Shown one piece after another: positions 46,536 to 54,934 of a stretch of DNA of 64,000 nucleotides; the stretch's first letter is position 1; every line of letters starts with the position of its first letter. The translations under genes were made by a program, and so were the position numbers. This stretch comes from Roseomonas elaeocarpi (GTDB lineage Bacteria; Pseudomonadota; Alphaproteobacteria; Acetobacterales; Acetobacteraceae): assembly GCF_042433915.1 (NCBI RefSeq), contig NZ_JBHLUN010000011.1, positions 13,892 to 77,891 of the forward strand. Direction: 5' to 3'. Under the pieces are notes generated by a model, which made no database searches, was not told where the DNA came from, and saw only the letters and a program-made list of their open reading frames with translations.

Positions 46536-47756
46536 ATGGCAAGCGTCCCTTCCCCGCCTGATGCCCGGCCCGTGGTCCGCCCCGCGCCGGCCCTGCGCCG
46601 CATCCTCAACCTCCATGACTTCGAGCCGGCGGCGCGCGGCGTCCTGCCGCGGCCCCTCTTCGGCTACGTCGCCGGCGCGGCGGAGGACAACGCCACGCTG
46701 GCCGACAACCGTGCCGCCTTCGCCGAGTACGGCTTCAGCCCCCGGATCCTGACCGATGTCAGCCGGCGCTTGCAGGCGGTGGAACTGCTGGGTACGCGCT
46801 GGAACGCGCCCTTCGGCATCGCGCCGATGGGATTGGCGGCGATGATGAGCTACCGCGGCGACCTCGTCCTGGCGCGCGCCGCGGCCGGGGCGGGCATCCC
46901 GATGGTGCTGAGTGGAACCTCGCTGATCCCGATGGAGGAGGTCGCGCGCGCCGCGCCGGACAGCTGGTTCCAGGCCTACCTGCCGGGCGAGCCGGACCGG
47001 ATCGCGGCGCTGGTGTCGCGGGCGGAGCGTGCCGGCTTCACGACGCTGGTGCTGACGGTGGACACCGCCGTGCTGCCCAGCCGCGAGAACAATGTCCGCA
47101 ACGGCTTCTCCACGCCGCTGCGGCCCAGCCTGCGCCTGGCCTGGGACGGGATGATACGCCCGCGCTGGCTGGCTGGGATGCTGGCGCGGACGCTGCTGCG
47201 GCATGGCATGCCGCATTTCGAGAATTCCTACGCCGAGCGCGGCGCACCGATCATCGCCCGCAACGCCCAGCGCGACCTGGGCAAGCGCGACCACCTGAAC
47301 TGGACGCACCTGGAGCAGATCCGCCGGCAATGGCGCGGCAAGCTGCTGGTGAAGGGCATCATCCGGGGTGAGGACGCCGCCCGGGCGCGGGAGATCGGGG
47401 CGGATGCGGTGATCGTCTCCACCCATGGCGGGCGGCAGCTCGACGGCACGGTGGCCTCGCTGCGCGCCCTTCCGGAGGTCGTGGCGGCGGCGGGCGGGAT
47501 GCCGGTGCTGCTGGACAGCGGCGTGCGGCGCGGCACCGACGTGCTGAAGGCGATCGCGCTCGGCGCGCGCTTCGTGTTCGTGGGGCGCCCTTTCCTGTTC
47601 GCGGCCGCGGTGGCGGGCGAGGAAGGCGTCCGCCACGCGATCTCGCTGCTGTCGGGCGAGGTGGACCGGGACATGGCGATGCTGGGGATCAACAGCCTCG
47701 AGGAACTCGACTCCTCCTGGCTGCGGCGGATCGGGGGCGTCGTGCACGGGGGCTGA
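46536..47756 (+). CDS. FMN-dependent alpha-hydroxy-acid dehydrogenase
   Basis: A 406-aa flavoenzyme of the lactate dehydrogenase (LldD)/glycolate oxidase/mandelate dehydrogenase family that oxidises an L-2-hydroxy acid to a 2-keto acid. The TIM barrel begins near FGYVAGAAEDN. The catalytic His and substrate Arg are in STHGGRQLDG, and the FMN phosphate site is LLDSGVRRGTDVLKAIALGA. ATG at 46536 is used. Which hydroxy acid it prefers is not visible, so lldD is not assigned. It stands alone, divergent from dapF. Confidence 0.92.
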   Translation: MASVPSPPDARPVVRPAPALRRILNLHDFEPAARGVLPRPLFGYVAGAAEDNATLADNRAAFAEYGFSPRILTDVSRRLQAVELLGTRWNAPFGIAPMGLAAMMSYRGDLVLARAAAGAGIPMVLSGTSLIPMEEVARAAPDSWFQAYLPGEPDRIAALVSRAERAGFTTLVLTVDTAVLPSRENNVRNGFSTPLRPSLRLAWDGMIRPRWLAGMLARTLLRHGMPHFENSYAERGAPIIARNAQRDLGKRDHLNWTHLEQIRRQWRGKLLVKGIIRGEDAARAREIGADAVIVSTHGGRQLDGTVASLRALPEVVAAAGGMPVLLDSGVRRGTDVLKAIALGARFVFVGRPFLFAAAVAGEEGVRHAISLLSGEVDRDMAMLGINSLEELDSSWLRRIGGVVHGG

Positions 47757-47856
47757 ACGCCCCGCTTGCCGGTCAGCCGGCGCTGCCGGGCACCGCGTGC
47801 GCGGCCGCCTCGGCGGCGAGGCGCGCCTGAGGCGCGGCCGCCGGGAAGGCCGGGCG

Positions 47857-48591
47857 TCAGACCAGCCAGCGCATCGCGCGGCGGAGCTTCGCGGCGGCAT
47901 CCTCCCGGTAGGGCTGCCCATGGGCGAAGATCACCTGTTCCGGCCGCCAGTCGAGGATCCGGCTCACGGCCGCGGCGGCGGCTTCGCGGCGCAGAAGCAG
48001 CACGGCGCGCAGGTGCGGCGCGGTGCCGCCTTCCGGCGCCGCGATGCCGGCCACCCTGGCCAGCTTCGCCACGGGCGGCGGCAGGCCGTTCGGGTCGAAG
48101 TTCTGGATCAGGTCGGTCAGGATCGTGGTGCGGCTCGGGCGATGAAAGAAGGCGACCTCGTGGAAGCCGAGGCCGCCCGGCACCACCACCTGGTCGATCT
48201 CGCCCGCCCAGGCCTCGGGCGGGCGGCTGCCGAGATCCGTGTCGAGCCGTACGCCGCTGCGCCGGACCTGCCCACGCTCCCGCAGGCCCGGGGCCGCCCA
48301 GGTGATCGCCTCGGGGCAGCGGCGCTGCCAGTCGCGCAGCAGGGTCCAGTGGACGATGTTGGGCGCCACGATGTGGCGGATCGGCCCGATCTCAGCCAGC
48401 GCCGCGAAGAGCGGCTCCGTCAGTCGCGTCGGCGAATGGAGCCAGAGGTCGCCATTGCCGAGGCGCGCCACGGTCATCCGGATCGGCACCGGCACGACGC
48501 CCAGCGCCATCAGCGGCCCGCTGTCCACGATCCAGAGGTTCTCGCCCAGGGGCTTGGGCGTATCGAGCGGTGCATGAACGGCGGTGGGCAT
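47857..48591 (-). CDS. DUF4336 family protein
   Basis: A 244-aa protein of the DUF4336 family, which has a metallo-beta-lactamase-like arrangement of strands but lacks the canonical HxHxDH motif; the family's reaction is not known. Recognisable parts are ENLWIVDSGPLMALGVVPVP at the start, RHIVAPNIVHW with a His, and PEQVIFAHGQPYREDAAAKL near the end. ATG at 48591 has AGGAG seven bases upstream. Divergent from rpmI, across a 310-base spacer. Confidence 0.82.
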   Translation of the reverse strand: MPTAVHAPLDTPKPLGENLWIVDSGPLMALGVVPVPIRMTVARLGNGDLWLHSPTRLTEPLFAALAEIGPIRHIVAPNIVHWTLLRDWQRRCPEAITWAAPGLRERGQVRRSGVRLDTDLGSRPPEAWAGEIDQVVVPGGLGFHEVAFFHRPSRTTILTDLIQNFDPNGLPPPVAKLARVAGIAAPEGGTAPHLRAVLLLRREAAAAAVSRILDWRPEQVIFAHGQPYREDAAAKLRRAMRWLV

Positions 48592-48732
48592 GGCGTCTCC
48601 TGATCTTGGTGGTGTTGCCGGCACTCCGTCGGTGACCGACCTGAGGTGGGTTCCCGCGATGCTCCGCTAACGTTGCTCCCTGCCCGATGCTGCATCGCCG
48701 CGCGTTCCTTGCGCGACGGGCGGCCGTACCCC

Positions 48733-48760
48733 TTGCCGTGCCGGGACGGCGCCGTTATAC
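48733..48760 (+). promoter_or_regulatory. Candidate promoter for rpmI-rplT
   Basis: TTGCCG (48733-48738) and TTATAC (48755-48760) with a 16-base spacer lie about 140 bases upstream of rpmI. The remaining spacer 48592-48901 contains no infC gene, and I did not recognise an L20-type leader structure. The assignment is by consensus match only. Confidence 0.45.
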
Positions 48761-48901
48761 GCCGCCTCTCCGCGCGACCGGGCCGTGTTGGGCTGCCCGG
48801 CCGTGGAAGCGTGTTCCCGCCGCATGGTGTGGTGTGCGTGGCTGCCCCGTTCCACGGTGCGCGGCCGCCAGGGATGCGCGCGACCCGAACAGGAGGTCCA
48901 A

Positions 48902-49108
48902 ATGCCCAAGATGAAGACCAAGTCGGCCGCCAAGAAGCGGTTCAAGATCACGGCGACGGGCAAGGTCCTCGCCGGTCCCGGCAAGAAGCGCCATAACCTG
49001 TCGGCTCGTCCGCAGAAGGCCAAGCGCCAGAACCGTGGCACGCAGGTCCTGCGTCACCAGGACGGCCTGACGGTCAAGCAGTGGCTGCCCTACGGGCTGG
49101 ATCGGTAA
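48902..49108 (+). CDS. rpmI: Large ribosomal subunit protein bL35
   Basis: A 68-aa basic ribosomal protein of the 50S subunit. The N-terminal MPKMKTKSAAKKRFKITATG is diagnostic for L35, and the KQWLPYGL end is typical of alphaproteobacteria. AGGAGGT lies six bases upstream. In most bacteria it follows infC; here only a promoter-like spacer precedes it, so initiation factor 3 is encoded elsewhere. Followed by rplT after 12 bases. Confidence 0.97.
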   Translation: MPKMKTKSAAKKRFKITATGKVLAGPGKKRHNLSARPQKAKRQNRGTQVLRHQDGLTVKQWLPYGLDR

Positions 49109-49120
49109 GGAAGCGCAACC

Positions 49121-49486
49121 ATGGCTCGTGTTAAGCGCGGCGTTGTCGCCCACGCCCGTCACAAGAAGGTCCTCAAGCTCGCCAAGGGCTATGTCGGCCG
49201 TTCCTCCACGGCTTTCCGCCCCGCGATCGAGCGGGTCGAGAAGGGCTTGCAGTACGCCTACCGCGACCGCCGCAACAAGAAGCGCGAGTTCCGCGGCCTA
49301 TGGATCCAGCGCATCAACGCGGCGTGCCGCGAGAACGGGATCGTGTATTCCCGCTTCATCGCCGGCCTGAAGGCCTCGGGCATCGAGCTGGACCGCAAGG
49401 TGCTGGCCACGATCGCCTACGAGGACGCCACCGGCTTTGGCGCCCTGGTCGAGAAGGCCAAGGCGTCCCTGCCCGCCGCGGCCTGA
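49121..49486 (+). CDS. rplT: Large ribosomal subunit protein bL20
   Basis: A 121-aa 50S assembly protein that binds 23S rRNA early and in many bacteria represses its own operon. The N-terminus ARVKRGVVAHARHKKVLKLA and the later RDRRNKKREFRGLWIQRINA are diagnostic. It is co-transcribed with rpmI. Two hairpins that look like terminators follow before pheS. Confidence 0.97.
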   Translation: MARVKRGVVAHARHKKVLKLAKGYVGRSSTAFRPAIERVEKGLQYAYRDRRNKKREFRGLWIQRINAACRENGIVYSRFIAGLKASGIELDRKVLATIAYEDATGFGALVEKAKASLPAAA

Positions 49487-49499
49487 TCCGCTGCGTGCC

Positions 49500-49546
49500 G
49501 GACAGTGGCGCGGCGTGAACCGCCCGCCACTGTCCAAACCGTTTTT
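49500..49546 (+). terminator. Intrinsic terminator after rplT
   Basis: GGACAGTGGCG (49500-49510) and CGCCACTGTCC (49525-49535) form a perfect 11-bp stem with a 14-base loop. A T5 run follows at 49542-49546 after six bases. It starts 14 bases after the rplT stop and is the first of two hairpins before pheS. Confidence 0.7.
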
Positions 49547-49628
49547 CGGCAAAGGGGCCGCCTTCGCCTCCTCCCAAGCTGGGGGATGCGGAGCGGCCCT
49601 TCTTGTTTTTCGCGCCCCATGCGCCTGA
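49515..49628 (+). other. Possible Phe-containing leader peptide of pheST
   Basis: A 37-codon frame with a GTG start at 49515 ends in TGA at 49626-49628, 28 bases before pheS. It contains four Phe codons: consecutive TTT-TTC at 49542-49547, then one at 49563-49565 and one at 49608-49610. The double Phe sits between the two hairpins, so a stalled ribosome would cover the 5' arm of the second. A leader peptide is known for E. coli pheST; here there is no clear ribosome site, so this is a hypothesis. Confidence 0.3.
49555..49610 (+). terminator. Second intrinsic terminator or attenuator before pheS
   Basis: The outer stem pairs GGGCCGC (49555-49561) with GCGGCCC (49593-49599). After a small internal loop, further stems (49565-49567 with 49588-49590, and 49569-49574 with 49581-49586) close on a six-base loop. 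TTCTTGTTTTT follows at 49600-49610. It lies 47 bases before the pheS start, so transcription entering pheST must read through it: an attenuation arrangement is plausible. Confidence 0.7.
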
Positions 49629-49656
49629 TGCGCCGGGTGCCTGAGGAGAGGCTGTG

Positions 49657-50742
49657 ATGGCGGACGACCTCGCCGCGACGCAGGGGGAGCTGGAAGCCGC
49701 GATCGCGGCCGCCCCGGACCTGCGCGCGCTGGACGCGGTGCGCGTGGGCGCGCTGGGCAAGAGCGGCACGGTGACGGCGCTGCTGAAGGGCCTGGGCGCC
49801 GTTCCACCCGAGGAGCGCAAGGCACGCGGTGCCGCGGTGAACGCCGTGAAGCAGGCGCTGGAGGGTGCGCTGGACGCCCGCAAGGCGGTGCTGGAGCGCG
49901 AGGCGCTGGAAGCCCGGCTGCGAGCCGAGCGGCTGGACGTGTCCCTTCCCGCCCGCACCGCGCCGCCGGCCGGCGCCGAGGCAGGCGCCATCCACCCCAT
50001 CGCCCGCACCGTCGAGGAGCTGACGGCGATCTTCGGCACCATGGGCTTCACGGTGGCCGAGGGGCCGGACATCGAGAGCGACTGGTACAACTTCTCGGCC
50101 CTGAACATCCCCGGCCACCATCCGGCGCGGCAGGACCAGGACACCTTCTACCTGCCGCCTGCGCATGGCGACGGCTTCGAGACGGTGCTGCGAACCCACA
50201 CCTCGCCGGTGCAGATCCGCACCATGCTGGAGGGTGAGCCGCCGATCCGCGTGATCGTGCCCGGCCGCACCTACCGCGCCGACCACGACGCCACGCATTC
50301 CCCGATGTTCCACCAGGTCGAGGGGTTGGTGATCGGGCGCGACATCACGCTGGGCCACCTCAAGGGCTGCCTGATCGACTTCCTGCGCGCCTTCTTCGGG
50401 ATCGCGGAACTGCCGGTGCGCTTCCGCTCCTCCTACTTCCCCTTCACCGAGCCCTCGATGGAGGTCGATATCGGCTGGGACCGGAAGACCGGCGAACTCG
50501 GCAAGGGTAGCGACTGGCTGGAGATCCTGGGCTCCGGCATGGTGCACCCGAAGGTGCTGGCCAATGCCGGCGTCGATCCCAAGGTCTGGCAGGGCTTCGC
50601 CTTCGGCATGGGGATCGAGCGCATCACCATGCTCAAGCACGGCATCGCCGACCTGCGCCCCTTCTACGAGAGCGACGTCCGCTGGCTGCGCCATTACGGC
50701 GCGCCGGTGCTGTCCCCCTTCACGCTGCACGACGCGGGCTGA
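49657..50742 (+). CDS. pheS: Phenylalanyl-tRNA synthetase alpha subunit
   Basis: Catalytic subunit of the heterotetrameric class II synthetase that charges tRNA-Phe; 361 aa. The N-terminal coiled-coil arm (residues 1-90) binds tRNA. The class II core is clear: motif 2 around YRADHDATHSPMFHQVEGLV and motif 3 GFAFGMGIERITML. ATG at 49657 follows AGGAGAGG by about six bases; GTG three bases earlier is the alternative. Directly upstream of pheT (six bases). Confidence 0.97.
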   Translation: MADDLAATQGELEAAIAAAPDLRALDAVRVGALGKSGTVTALLKGLGAVPPEERKARGAAVNAVKQALEGALDARKAVLEREALEARLRAERLDVSLPARTAPPAGAEAGAIHPIARTVEELTAIFGTMGFTVAEGPDIESDWYNFSALNIPGHHPARQDQDTFYLPPAHGDGFETVLRTHTSPVQIRTMLEGEPPIRVIVPGRTYRADHDATHSPMFHQVEGLVIGRDITLGHLKGCLIDFLRAFFGIAELPVRFRSSYFPFTEPSMEVDIGWDRKTGELGKGSDWLEILGSGMVHPKVLANAGVDPKVWQGFAFGMGIERITMLKHGIADLRPFYESDVRWLRHYGAPVLSPFTLHDAG

Positions 50743-50748
50743 CCGACC

Positions 50749-53244
50749 ATGAAGTTCACGCTTTCCTGGCTGCGGGACCATCTGGACACCGATGCCACGC
50801 CGGACCGCATCGCGGCCACGCTGAACGCCATCGGGCTGGAGGTGGAGGGCATCGAGAACAAGGCCGAGGCCCTGGCGCCCTTCCGCATCGCCCAGGTGAT
50901 CGAGGCCGTGCAGCACCCAAATGCCGACCGCCTTCGCGCCTGCAAGGTCGATGTCGGCGACGGCACGATCCGCTCGGTGGTCTGCGGCGCGCCAAATGCC
51001 CGCACGGGAATGAAGGCGGTGCTGGGCCTGCCCGGCGCCTTCGTGCCCGGCACCGGCATCACGCTGAAGGTCGGCGAGATCCGCGGCGTGAAGAGCGAGG
51101 GCATGATGTGCTCGGCGCGCGAGCTCGGCCTGGGGCAGGAGCATGACGGCATCATCGACCTGCCGGCCGACGCGCCGGTGGGCGAGGTCTACGCCAAGTG
51201 GGCCGGCCTCGACGATCCGGTGATCGAGATCGCGGTGACGCCGAACCGCGGCGACGCCTTGTCGGTGCGCGGCGTGGCGCGTGACCTCGCGGCCGCCGGG
51301 CTCGGCACGCTGAAGCCGCTGAGCGATGCGCCGGTGGCGGGTTCCTTCCCCTCCCCGCTGCGCTGGGCGATCGAGGATGCAGAGGGCTGCCCCTGGGTGC
51401 TCGGACGCTCGGTGCGGGGCCTGCGCAACGGGCCGTCGCCGAAGTGGCTGCAGGACCGGCTGACGGCGATCGGGCTGCGGCCGATCTCGGCGCTGGTGGA
51501 CGTGACCAACTGGTTCACCTTCGACCTCGGCCGCCCGCTGCACGTCTTCGATGCCGGCAAGGTGCATGGCGACACGCTGACGATGCGCCGCGGCCGCGTG
51601 GGCGAGAGCTACCTCGCGCTCAACGGCAAGGAGGTCGCGGTCACGGCGGAGGACCTCGTGATCGCCGACGCGCAGGGCGTCGAGAGCCTGGCCGGCATCA
51701 TGGGCGGCGAGGCCAGCGGCTGCGACGAGAACACCACCGAGTGCTTCATCGAGTGCGCCCTGTTCGATCCGGTGCGGATCGCGCTGACGGGCCGCCGCCA
51801 CGGGCTGCATTCCGACGCGCGGGCACGCTTTGAGCGCGGCGTGGACCCCGCCCTGCCCCCGGCGGCGCTGGAGATGGCGACCCGCATGATCCAGGAGCTC
51901 TGTGGCGGCGAGGCGAGCGAGGTCGTCGCGGCCGGCGCGGAACCGTCCTGGCAGCGCGAGGCCACGCTGCGCTTCGAGCGGATCGCCGGGTTGGGCGGCT
52001 CCGCCATCGGCGCCGACGAGGCGGTGACCGCGCTGGAGCGGCTGGGCTTCGCGGTGCAGGGGCGCGACGCGGCGGGTGTCACGGTGTCGGTGCCGTCCTG
52101 GCGCAACGACGTGGCTTCCTCCGGCTCGTCCTACCGCGCCGGCGCCACCGACCTGTCGCAGCTGGCGACCCTGCCGGCTGAGCGCGCCGCCGCCGCGGCC
52201 GCCGAGGTCGAGCGGATCGAGGCGGAGTGCGACCTGCTGGAAGAGGTGCTGCGCCTTCCAGGGCTGGACGCGGTGGCGCCGGTGTCGCTGCCGGCGCTGG
52301 CCGCCGTGCCACGCCCTTCGCTGACCCCGGCGCAGTCGCGCGCCTCGCTGGCCCGGCGCGTACTGGCGTCGCGTGGGGCGCTGGACTGCGTCAGCTTCGG
52401 CTTCATGGCGCGCGAGGCGGCGGCGCTGTTCGGCGAGACGCCGGACGCGCTGAACCTGCTGAACCCGATCGCCTCCGACCTCGACCAGATGCGGCCGACG
52501 CCGCTGGCGAGCCTGGTTCTGGCCGCCGGGCGCAACGCCGCGCGCGGCTACGGCGACGTGGCGCTGAGCGAGGTGGGGGGCGCCTACCGCGATCCGTCGC
52601 CCGCCGGGCAGCTCGCCGTCGCGGCCTCGCTGCGGGCCGGCCATACGCCGCGCCACTGGAACGAGCCGTCGCGGGCCGTGGACGCGCTGGATGCCAAGGG
52701 CGACGCCGTGGCGGTGCTCCTCGCGCTGGGCGTACCGATGGCGGGGGTGACGGTGACGACGGACGCGCCGGGCTTCTACCATCCCGGTCGTTCCGGCGTG
52801 CTGCGGCAGGGGCCGAAGACGGTGCTGGCCAGTTTCGGGGAGCTGCATCCCTCGGTGCTGGCGGCACTCGACATCACCGGCCCGGTAGTCGGCTGCGAGG
52901 TCTTCCTCGACGCCGTGCCCGAGCCCAAGCGCCGCAAGCGCGCGGCGCCGGTGCTTTCGCCCTTCCAGCCGGTGCGGCGCGACTTCGCCTTCCTGGTGGA
53001 TGAGGGCGTGGCGGCCGAGGCCGTGCTGCGCGCGGCCCGGGGTGCCGAGCGCAACCTCGTCGCCGAGGTGTCGCTGTTCGACCGCTACAGTGGCGACAAG
53101 CTGCCGGCCGGCAAGGTGTCGCTGGGCGTCGAAGTGGTGCTGCAGCCGCAGGACGCGACCCTGACGGACGAGCAGATCGAGGCGGCGGCCGCCAGGATCG
53201 TGGCCGCCGTCACCAAGGCCACCGGCGCCACGCTGCGCGGGTGA
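50749..53244 (+). CDS. pheT: Phenylalanyl-tRNA synthetase beta subunit
   Basis: An 831-aa subunit with an N-terminal tRNA-binding OB domain (FRIAQVIEAVQHPNADRLRA near residue 40), the B3/B4 editing domain, a B5 domain, a catalytic-like core and a C-terminal RNA-binding domain. In the B5 region, after SWRNDVA, a stretch of about 35 residues (SSGSSYRAGATDLSQLATLP, then an Ala-rich helix) replaces the usual short RPDI turn before LLEEVLRL. I recall a similar insertion in related Rhodospirillales but cannot verify it. Start ATG at 50749. Confidence 0.97.
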   Translation: MKFTLSWLRDHLDTDATPDRIAATLNAIGLEVEGIENKAEALAPFRIAQVIEAVQHPNADRLRACKVDVGDGTIRSVVCGAPNARTGMKAVLGLPGAFVPGTGITLKVGEIRGVKSEGMMCSARELGLGQEHDGIIDLPADAPVGEVYAKWAGLDDPVIEIAVTPNRGDALSVRGVARDLAAAGLGTLKPLSDAPVAGSFPSPLRWAIEDAEGCPWVLGRSVRGLRNGPSPKWLQDRLTAIGLRPISALVDVTNWFTFDLGRPLHVFDAGKVHGDTLTMRRGRVGESYLALNGKEVAVTAEDLVIADAQGVESLAGIMGGEASGCDENTTECFIECALFDPVRIALTGRRHGLHSDARARFERGVDPALPPAALEMATRMIQELCGGEASEVVAAGAEPSWQREATLRFERIAGLGGSAIGADEAVTALERLGFAVQGRDAAGVTVSVPSWRNDVASSGSSYRAGATDLSQLATLPAERAAAAAAEVERIEAECDLLEEVLRLPGLDAVAPVSLPALAAVPRPSLTPAQSRASLARRVLASRGALDCVSFGFMAREAAALFGETPDALNLLNPIASDLDQMRPTPLASLVLAAGRNAARGYGDVALSEVGGAYRDPSPAGQLAVAASLRAGHTPRHWNEPSRAVDALDAKGDAVAVLLALGVPMAGVTVTTDAPGFYHPGRSGVLRQGPKTVLASFGELHPSVLAALDITGPVVGCEVFLDAVPEPKRRKRAAPVLSPFQPVRRDFAFLVDEGVAAEAVLRAARGAERNLVAEVSLFDRYSGDKLPAGKVSLGVEVVLQPQDATLTDEQIEAAAARIVAAVTKATGATLRG

Positions 53245-53329
53245 ACTCCGGGGCTGGCCTGTCGCCTCCTGGGGGCAGGCCGGTTCCGCCAGCCGGGCGG
53301 CGCCGCCTCACGGGGCGCGGCCCACGAGT

Positions 53330-54154
53330 TCAGTCGTCGAGGTTCTCGTGCGCCGCGACGGCACCGCGCTTCCAGTAGCCGGCGGCCTTCACGCGCCCTT
53401 TCGGCAGGGCATGCTGTTCGAGCAGGATGGCGCGGAGGCGCCTGGCCACCTCGCTTTCGCAGGCCACCCAGGCGAAGCCCTCGCCATCCGGCAGCGTGAA
53501 CGCCGCCAGAGCCTCCTCCATTCCCGTGCTGCTGCCGGCCGCGGCCTCGCCGCGATGGATCCAGTGGATCTCCGTCCGCGCCAGGCTGCGGAAGCGCTGC
53601 TCCTCAGCGGCTGAGGCGACCTCGGCCAGCACGATAGCGCGGGCGTTCGCGGGCAGTTCCTCCAGGCGGCGGCCGATCGCCGGCAGCGCCGTCTCGTCGC
53701 CGATCAGCAGGTGCCAGTCGTAGTCGGCCGGGATCACGAAGGAACCGCGCGGCCCGCCGACGCCCAGGCGGTCGCCCGGCCGGGCACGGCTGGCCCATTC
53801 CGTGGCGGGGCCGTTGTCATGCAGGGCGAAGTCCAGCACCAGCTCGCCTGCCGCCGCGTCGAAGCGGCGGGGGGTGTAGTCGCGCGCCACCGGACGTGGC
53901 TGGCCTTCCGGAAAGACGGGCCCGTTCGGGCTGGGCGTGGGCACCACCGGCTCACGCTCACCCGGTGCGGGAAAGAACAGCTTCACGTGGTCGTTGAAGC
54001 TATCGCTGCGGAAGCCTTCCAGCGCCTCGCCGCGCAGGGTGATCCGGCGCATGGCAGGCGTGACGTCCTCCACCCGCGCCACCTCAAGCAGGCGGAAGCG
54101 GGTGTCGTGGCGAACGCGGTAAGGGGTGCGGGGCGCGGCCGTGTCGGTGCTCAT
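53330..54154 (-). CDS. Siderophore-interacting protein (ferric-chelate reductase)
   Basis: A 274-aa member of the SIP/ViuB/YqjH family that reduces ferric siderophores with FAD and NAD(P)H to release iron. The FAD domain has DHVKLFFP and the ARDYTPRRFDAAAGELVLDFALHD block with the RxYTxR motif. The GDRLGVGGPRGSFV segment and the C-terminal FAWVACESEVARRLR motif contact the pyridine nucleotide. ATG at 54154 is 12 bases after the PadR regulator, so the two form an operon. The E. coli counterpart yqjH is controlled by yqjI. Confidence 0.93.
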   Translation of the reverse strand: MSTDTAAPRTPYRVRHDTRFRLLEVARVEDVTPAMRRITLRGEALEGFRSDSFNDHVKLFFPAPGEREPVVPTPSPNGPVFPEGQPRPVARDYTPRRFDAAAGELVLDFALHDNGPATEWASRARPGDRLGVGGPRGSFVIPADYDWHLLIGDETALPAIGRRLEELPANARAIVLAEVASAAEEQRFRSLARTEIHWIHRGEAAAGSSTGMEEALAAFTLPDGEGFAWVACESEVARRLRAILLEQHALPKGRVKAAGYWKRGAVAAHENLDD

Positions 54155-54165
54155 GCAGGGGTTCC

Positions 54166-54738
54166 TCAGCTACGCTCGACCGCCTTGGCGGCGCCGTCGA
54201 TGGCGTCCACGACCTGCCGGAGCTGTTCCTCGGTCAGGTCGCCGCGGCCGAGGCGCAGGCGCAGGGCGAACTTCAGGTTGTGCATGGCGCGCAGCACGCT
54301 GGCGGCGCCCTGCGGGTTGCCCTCCCCCGCCGCGGCTTCCATGCGCGCGAAGAGCCGGTCGGCCTCGGGCTTCTGTGCGTCGAGCACCCTCTGCCCTTCC
54401 TCGGTGATGGCGTAAAGCTTGCGGGCGCCTTCCGTGGCCTGCACGGCCACTTGCCCCAGTTCCTCCAGCAGGGTGAGCGTCGGATAGATCGTGCCAGGGC
54501 TGGGCCGGTAGCTGCCGCCGAGGCGCTGCTCGATCTCCTCCATCAGCTCGTAGCCGTGACGGGGGCGCTCCGCGATCAGGCGCAGCAGCACCAGGCGCAG
54601 GTCGCCGCTCTCGAAGAAGCGGCCGCCGCGGCCACCGCGGCGATGGTGACGCTCGTGCATCCCTTCCCCGTGCGGGCCGTGGCGGTGGAAGCGGTGGTGG
54701 GAGCCGCCGTGATGGTGTCCGTGTGAATGGCGAAACAT
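54166..54738 (-). CDS. Histidine-rich PadR-family regulator, YqjI-like
   Basis: A 190-aa winged-helix repressor. The first 35 residues hold twelve or more His (MFRHSHGHHHGGSHHRFHRH), a metal-binding extension like that of E. coli YqjI, which senses Ni/Fe. The PadR domain follows (LRLVLLRLIAERPRHGYELM through KLYAITEEGQR), then a C-terminal dimerisation helix pair. Together with the downstream siderophore-interacting gene this forms a YqjI-YqjH-type iron/nickel module. It probably represses its own operon through the palindromes upstream. Confidence 0.92.
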   Translation of the reverse strand: MFRHSHGHHHGGSHHRFHRHGPHGEGMHERHHRRGGRGGRFFESGDLRLVLLRLIAERPRHGYELMEEIEQRLGGSYRPSPGTIYPTLTLLEELGQVAVQATEGARKLYAITEEGQRVLDAQKPEADRLFARMEAAAGEGNPQGAASVLRAMHNLKFALRLRLGRGDLTEEQLRQVVDAIDGAAKAVERS

Positions 54739-54755
54739 GATGTTCCTCGATAGAG

Positions 54756-54817
54756 TTCCGATATATCGCTATCTAGGATCTAGCCGCGGCCTCGGCAAGG
54801 GAAAAGATATATCGGAA
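54756..54817 (-). promoter_or_regulatory. Palindromic operator candidates of the PadR regulator
   Basis: TTCCGATATATC (54756-54767) is repeated as an exact inverse, GATATATCGGAA (54806-54817). Each half is itself palindromic: CGATATATCG at 54759-54768 and GATATATC at 54806-54813. Centres are 46 bases apart. The AT-rich sites stand out in a GC-rich spacer just before the regulator's start and may bind the PadR protein. lepA diverges 196 bases away. Confidence 0.65.
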
Positions 54818-54934
54818 ATAGCTCCCGCGCTTCCGCGTCGCGGAGGTGCTTGGTGACGGGCGTCGTGTGGCTTATCTGGGGGACAGATTTCGACGCGCGC
54901 GGCCGATCGCCCGCAGTTTCCGGCCGGACCACCC

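Noticed and set aside
46364..46609. An 82-residue N-terminal extension of dapF
   Set aside because: Not part of the family, and it overlaps the divergent hydroxy-acid dehydrogenase and its leader.
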